Shown piece by piece: positions 15,297 through 16,950 of a stretch of DNA of 16,950 nt (within the stretch, counting starts at the first letter, position 1; the number at the start of each line of letters is the position of its first letter). The stretch covers positions 1 to 16,950 of the forward strand of contig CAJTSU010000073.1 in assembly GCA_910579055.1 (NCBI GenBank). Reading direction: 5' to 3'. The translations under genes were made by a program, and so were the position numbers. A model generated the notes under the pieces. The model was not told the DNA's origin. It did not search any database and saw nothing but the letters and a program-made list of their open reading frames with translations. The stretch comes from an uncultured Mailhella sp. (GTDB taxonomy: Bacteria > Desulfobacterota > Desulfovibrionia > Desulfovibrionales > Desulfovibrionaceae).

Positions 15297-16082
15297 ATGA
15301 AAGTCACATGTCCTAATTGTAAAACGACGTATAACCTGCCGGACGACAAAGTTCGTCCGGGGGCGAAACTGCGCTGTACGGTCTGCCGGCAGGTGTTTGC
15401 CCCTCCCAGGAGGGAGAAATACCAGGAAAGCCATGAAGCTGTTCCGAAAACATCTGATTCCATTGTTTCCATCAGCATTGGAAAGCCGGACAAGCCGGGA
15501 AAGAGGAAAAGACCGTACTTGTTCTTGCTGTTCCTGATCCTTTTGGGGGGAGCTATTGCCGGGGCTTGGCGTTATACAGATTGGCTTGAACCGATAAAGA
15601 AGATGATTGCCGAACGCCATGTGCAAAGTGAGCCTGTGGCCGCTGAGACTGAAAATGAACGAGCGACTCGCATCGCTTCCATGGTCAATAAATTACAAAT
15701 TCAAAATATCCGGCAGTATACCGTCAAAAATGAAAAAATCGGTAATATTGTGGTGATTGAAGGCAAGATAGCCAATGGATTTGATGAGGCGCGGGAACTC
15801 ATCCGGGTTGAGGCAGCACTTCAGGATGAAACGGGCAATACCCTTGTTTCCAAATCCCAGCTTGCCGGGCCGACCATTTCCCTGTTTCAACTACAGGTAC
15901 TGAGTGAAGCGGAATTGGAGCAGGGGCTTTCCAACAAGCTGGATATTCTGACAAACAATACCAATATCGCGCCGGGCGGAAGCGTCCCGTTTATGGTGGT
16001 TTTTTATGGCGCTCCTGAGAAAGCCAGCCGTTTTAATGTCACGGTCATTGATGCCAACAAACCGCAAGCCGAAAAAAAATAA
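15297..16082 (+). CDS. MJ0042 zinc-ribbon, single-pass membrane protein with DUF3426-type domain
   Basis: A 261-residue protein with three parts. Residues 1-36 form an MJ0042-type zinc ribbon (C5, C8, C27, C30; TCPNCKTTYNLPDDKVRPGA is characteristic). After a basic linker comes one transmembrane helix (about 73-91, PYLFLLFLILLGGAIAGA). The C-terminal 150 residues resemble the DUF3426 extracytoplasmic domain (VIEGKIANGFDEAREL and VPFMVVFYGAP). The topology implied is ribbon inside, beta domain in the periplasm. Its function is not established. I use the ATG at 15297-15299 with GGGAG seven bases upstream; earlier in-frame starts lie inside hpt. It is probably cotranscribed with hpt. Confidence 0.88.
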   Translation: MKVTCPNCKTTYNLPDDKVRPGAKLRCTVCRQVFAPPRREKYQESHEAVPKTSDSIVSISIGKPDKPGKRKRPYLFLLFLILLGGAIAGAWRYTDWLEPIKKMIAERHVQSEPVAAETENERATRIASMVNKLQIQNIRQYTVKNEKIGNIVVIEGKIANGFDEARELIRVEAALQDETGNTLVSKSQLAGPTISLFQLQVLSEAELEQGLSNKLDILTNNTNIAPGGSVPFMVVFYGAPEKASRFNVTVIDANKPQAEKK

Positions 16083-16099
16083 GAAAGTAAAAAAAATGC

Positions 16100-16128
16100 T
16101 TGCCAAAGCTGAAGAGTTATTATAGATA
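16100..16128 (+). promoter_or_regulatory. Candidate promoter for tRNA-Phe
   Basis: TTGCCA (16100-16105) precedes TATAGA (16121-16126, 15 bp spacer) or TAGATA (16123-16128, 17 bp spacer). Initiation would fall just before the tRNA, giving a very short leader. The -35 is good and the -10 is moderate. Confidence 0.4.
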
Positions 16129-16140
16129 TCTCTTCGTCGC

Positions 16141-16216
16141 GCCGAGGTAGCTCAGTTGGTAGAGCAGGGGACTGAAAATCCCCGTGTCGGCAGTTCAATT
16201 CTGTCCCTCGGCACCA
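16141..16216 (+). tRNA. tRNA-Phe (GAA), CCA encoded
   Basis: A complete cloverleaf is visible. The acceptor GCCGAGG (16141-16147) pairs with CCTCGGC (16206-16212). The D arm is GCTC-AGTTGGTA-GAGC. The anticodon arm is GGGGA-CTGAAAA-TCCCC, placing GAA at positions 34-36. The variable loop is GTGTC. The T arm is GGCAG-TTCAATT-CTGTC with one G-U pair. The discriminator A is followed by a genomically encoded CCA. There is no intron and no missing arm. Confidence 0.97.
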
Positions 16217-16234
16217 CTCTAAAAATTCTATAAC

Positions 16235-16276
16235 GTCCCGCAAGACAATGAGAATGTCCTGTGGGACTTTGTTTTT
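16235..16276 (+). terminator. Strong intrinsic terminator after tRNA-Phe
   Basis: A 13-bp stem pairs 16235-16247 with 16255-16267, with two G-U pairs and a seven-base loop, and is followed directly by TTTGTTTTT. It lies 18 bp after the tRNA CCA and is the clearest rho-independent terminator in the window. Confidence 0.9.
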
Positions 16277-16303
16277 CCGGCAATTCATGATCTCTCACTT
16301 CTC

Positions 16304-16456
16304 GTCAGGCATATCCTTTACAGAACAGATTCAATGCTTTCATGGGAATTGATTACATTTTGGGTCTTGCCAAAAACGCGACTTGGCAATGATCTTGACG
16401 AAGAAAATCTTAAAAAATTTTTCAGAATAATTGCCGAAGGCTCTGTTCCAAAATAG
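16304..16456 (+). pseudogene. Fragment of IS1380-like transposase, frameshifted
   Basis: One frame reads LYRTDSMLSW, the next frame reads GIDYILGLAKNA, and the first frame resumes with RLGNDLDEENLKKFFRIIAE before ending at a TAG (16454-16456). In intact IS1380-family DDE transposases these segments are contiguous: RxDSGF...W(C/E), then GIDYxxGLAKNxRL. The order therefore matches a single ancestral gene with small deletions between RTDS and MLSW, around 16338, and near 16380. The stop lies inside the terminus of the repeat element that starts at 16438. There is no start codon or N-terminal part. It is non-functional; the family assignment rests on these short motifs. Confidence 0.5.
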
Positions 16457-16657
16457 TGTTGAAACTACCTTTGACCGCCGGAGGCGCGAGCGTAGCGAGC
16501 TATGAGGCGAGGAGCGAAGCTGAGTGCAGCGCAGCTATGTTGCCTTTCGCCCGTGTGGAACACGGGCTGGCTTTGCGACAATGAATATTGTCGCCTGTGC
16601 CGGAGCAAAACCATACGCTCCGCGCAACGTTACCAACACGCTGTTATGACAGAGCCT
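16438..16657 (+). mobile_element. MITE-like element with terminal inverted repeats and internal hairpins
   Basis: A 220 bp unit bounded by AGGCTCTGT (16438-16446) and ACAGAGCCT (16649-16657). A second short match, GTGTTG and its complement CAACAC, lies 20-odd bases inside each end. The left end (GGCTCTGTTCCAAAA) recalls some insertion-sequence ends, for example of the IS6 type, but no transposase is inside. Three hairpins lie in tandem: 16549-16567, 16575-16594 and 16601-16622. A GAGCG-rich stretch (about 16480-16535) also contains short repeats. Its inner 117 bp recur inverted at 681-797. I found no target-site duplication. It abuts the broken transposase. Confidence 0.6.
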
Positions 16658-16930
16658 ATGATCCAGTACTGGATTTTCAGTAACTCAAACAGATTTGCTG
16701 CCATCCACTACGGCTGTCTGATCAAGATAGGTAGTCGTCTGTCTATTTTTCCTCGAAAGAAATCGATTGTTTTGGAAAAAGCCGTTTCAGTGGACATATA
16801 CCGACAAAGCTCTGAGTGTTTAACTATCCAAGAATTTTATGAAGGTAACGTCCAGAATTTTTCGCACATAGAGTGGCTCAATCGGTTAGATGCTTCCCTC
16901 AGTCGAGTTCACCAAAAGTTTTCATGTTGA
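16658..16930 (+). CDS. Short hypothetical ORF next to the MITE-like element
   Basis: A 90-codon ORF starts at an ATG right after the element boundary and ends in HQKFSC before a TGA. The same frame is open back to 16502 inside the element, so the element could have supplied or interrupted its 5' end. I do not recognise it; the C-terminal half (LTIQEFYEGN and HIEWLNRLDASLSR) has ordinary protein-like composition. The ribosome binding site is weak (AGAG). It may be a gene fragment truncated by the insertion, or chance. Confidence 0.25.
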   Translation: MIQYWIFSNSNRFAAIHYGCLIKIGSRLSIFPRKKSIVLEKAVSVDIYRQSSECLTIQEFYEGNVQNFSHIEWLNRLDASLSRVHQKFSC

Positions 16931-16950
16931 TATACCGTTCCAGTCCCCAT

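Noticed and set aside
16141..16216. tRNA-Phe as an integration (att) site of a genomic island
   Set aside because: Debris follows the tRNA, but I see no second copy of its 3' end and no integrase in the window.
16430..16665. Target-site duplication flanking the MITE-like element
   Set aside because: The bases outside the two termini (ending CCGA on the left, starting ATGATCC on the right) do not match over any useful length.
1..16950. CRISPR array, toxin-antitoxin pair, defence island or prophage
   Set aside because: No regularly spaced repeats, no recognisable phage structural or integrase genes, and no paired small genes with known toxin or antitoxin motifs.

Overview
The window looks like chromosome from a Desulfovibrionaceae-type sulfate- or sulfite-reducing bacterium (Desulfovibrio or Bilophila relatives). 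This is inferred from the gene set: an RpoH with a long acidic N-terminus, a short MetH, a TPR lipoprotein, a LolB-like lipoprotein and an MJ0042/DUF3426 protein, with moderately GC-rich coding sequence. It is not a species identification.

Layout. (1) 1-1104: an AT-rich gene of unknown function on the minus strand with a near-perfect sigma-54 (-24/-12) promoter, then a truncated copy of a hairpin-rich repeat, then about 260 bp that may hold a frameshifted small ORF. (2) 1105-2858: a plus-strand NAD salvage pair, pncA and pncB, overlapping by 13 bp. (3) 2859-3427: no intact gene, a possible decayed small ORF and a long hairpin that probably terminates transcription from both sides. (4) 3428-4534: a minus-strand FMN enzyme of the nitronate monooxygenase/FabK family. 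(5) 4789-7598: minus-strand rpiB, then radA and a LarE-like PP-loop enzyme; the last two share an ATGA overlap. (6) 7694-11516: minus-strand rpoH, then a TPR lipoprotein, then a LolB-like lipoprotein, ending at a clear terminator. (7) 11653-14079: divergent metH, encoding cobalamin-dependent methionine synthase. (8) 14277-16082: a plus-strand cluster of an exported TlpA-like thioredoxin, hpt and a zinc-ribbon/DUF3426 membrane protein. (9) 16141-16276: tRNA-Phe(GAA) with CCA encoded and a strong terminator. (10) 16304-16950: a broken IS1380-like transposase fragment, a 220 bp terminal-inverted-repeat element related to the repeat in region 1, and a short ORF of unknown identity.

How the genes work together. 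Most of the window is housekeeping: NAD salvage (pncA, pncB), DNA repair (radA), the pentose phosphate pathway (rpiB), stress transcription together with envelope lipoproteins (rpoH cluster), methionine synthesis (metH), purine salvage (hpt) and tRNA. The accessory material sits at the two ends. The most distinctive structural signal is that the two ends carry related repeats in opposite orientation: 681-797 and 16541-16657 align without gaps over 117 bp. They enclose about 15.7 kb of otherwise ordinary chromosome. I see no defence system, CRISPR array, prophage or clearly undescribed multigene system. The best leads are the repeat family, the sigma-54-driven unknown gene, and the operon contexts of LarE and RpoH.
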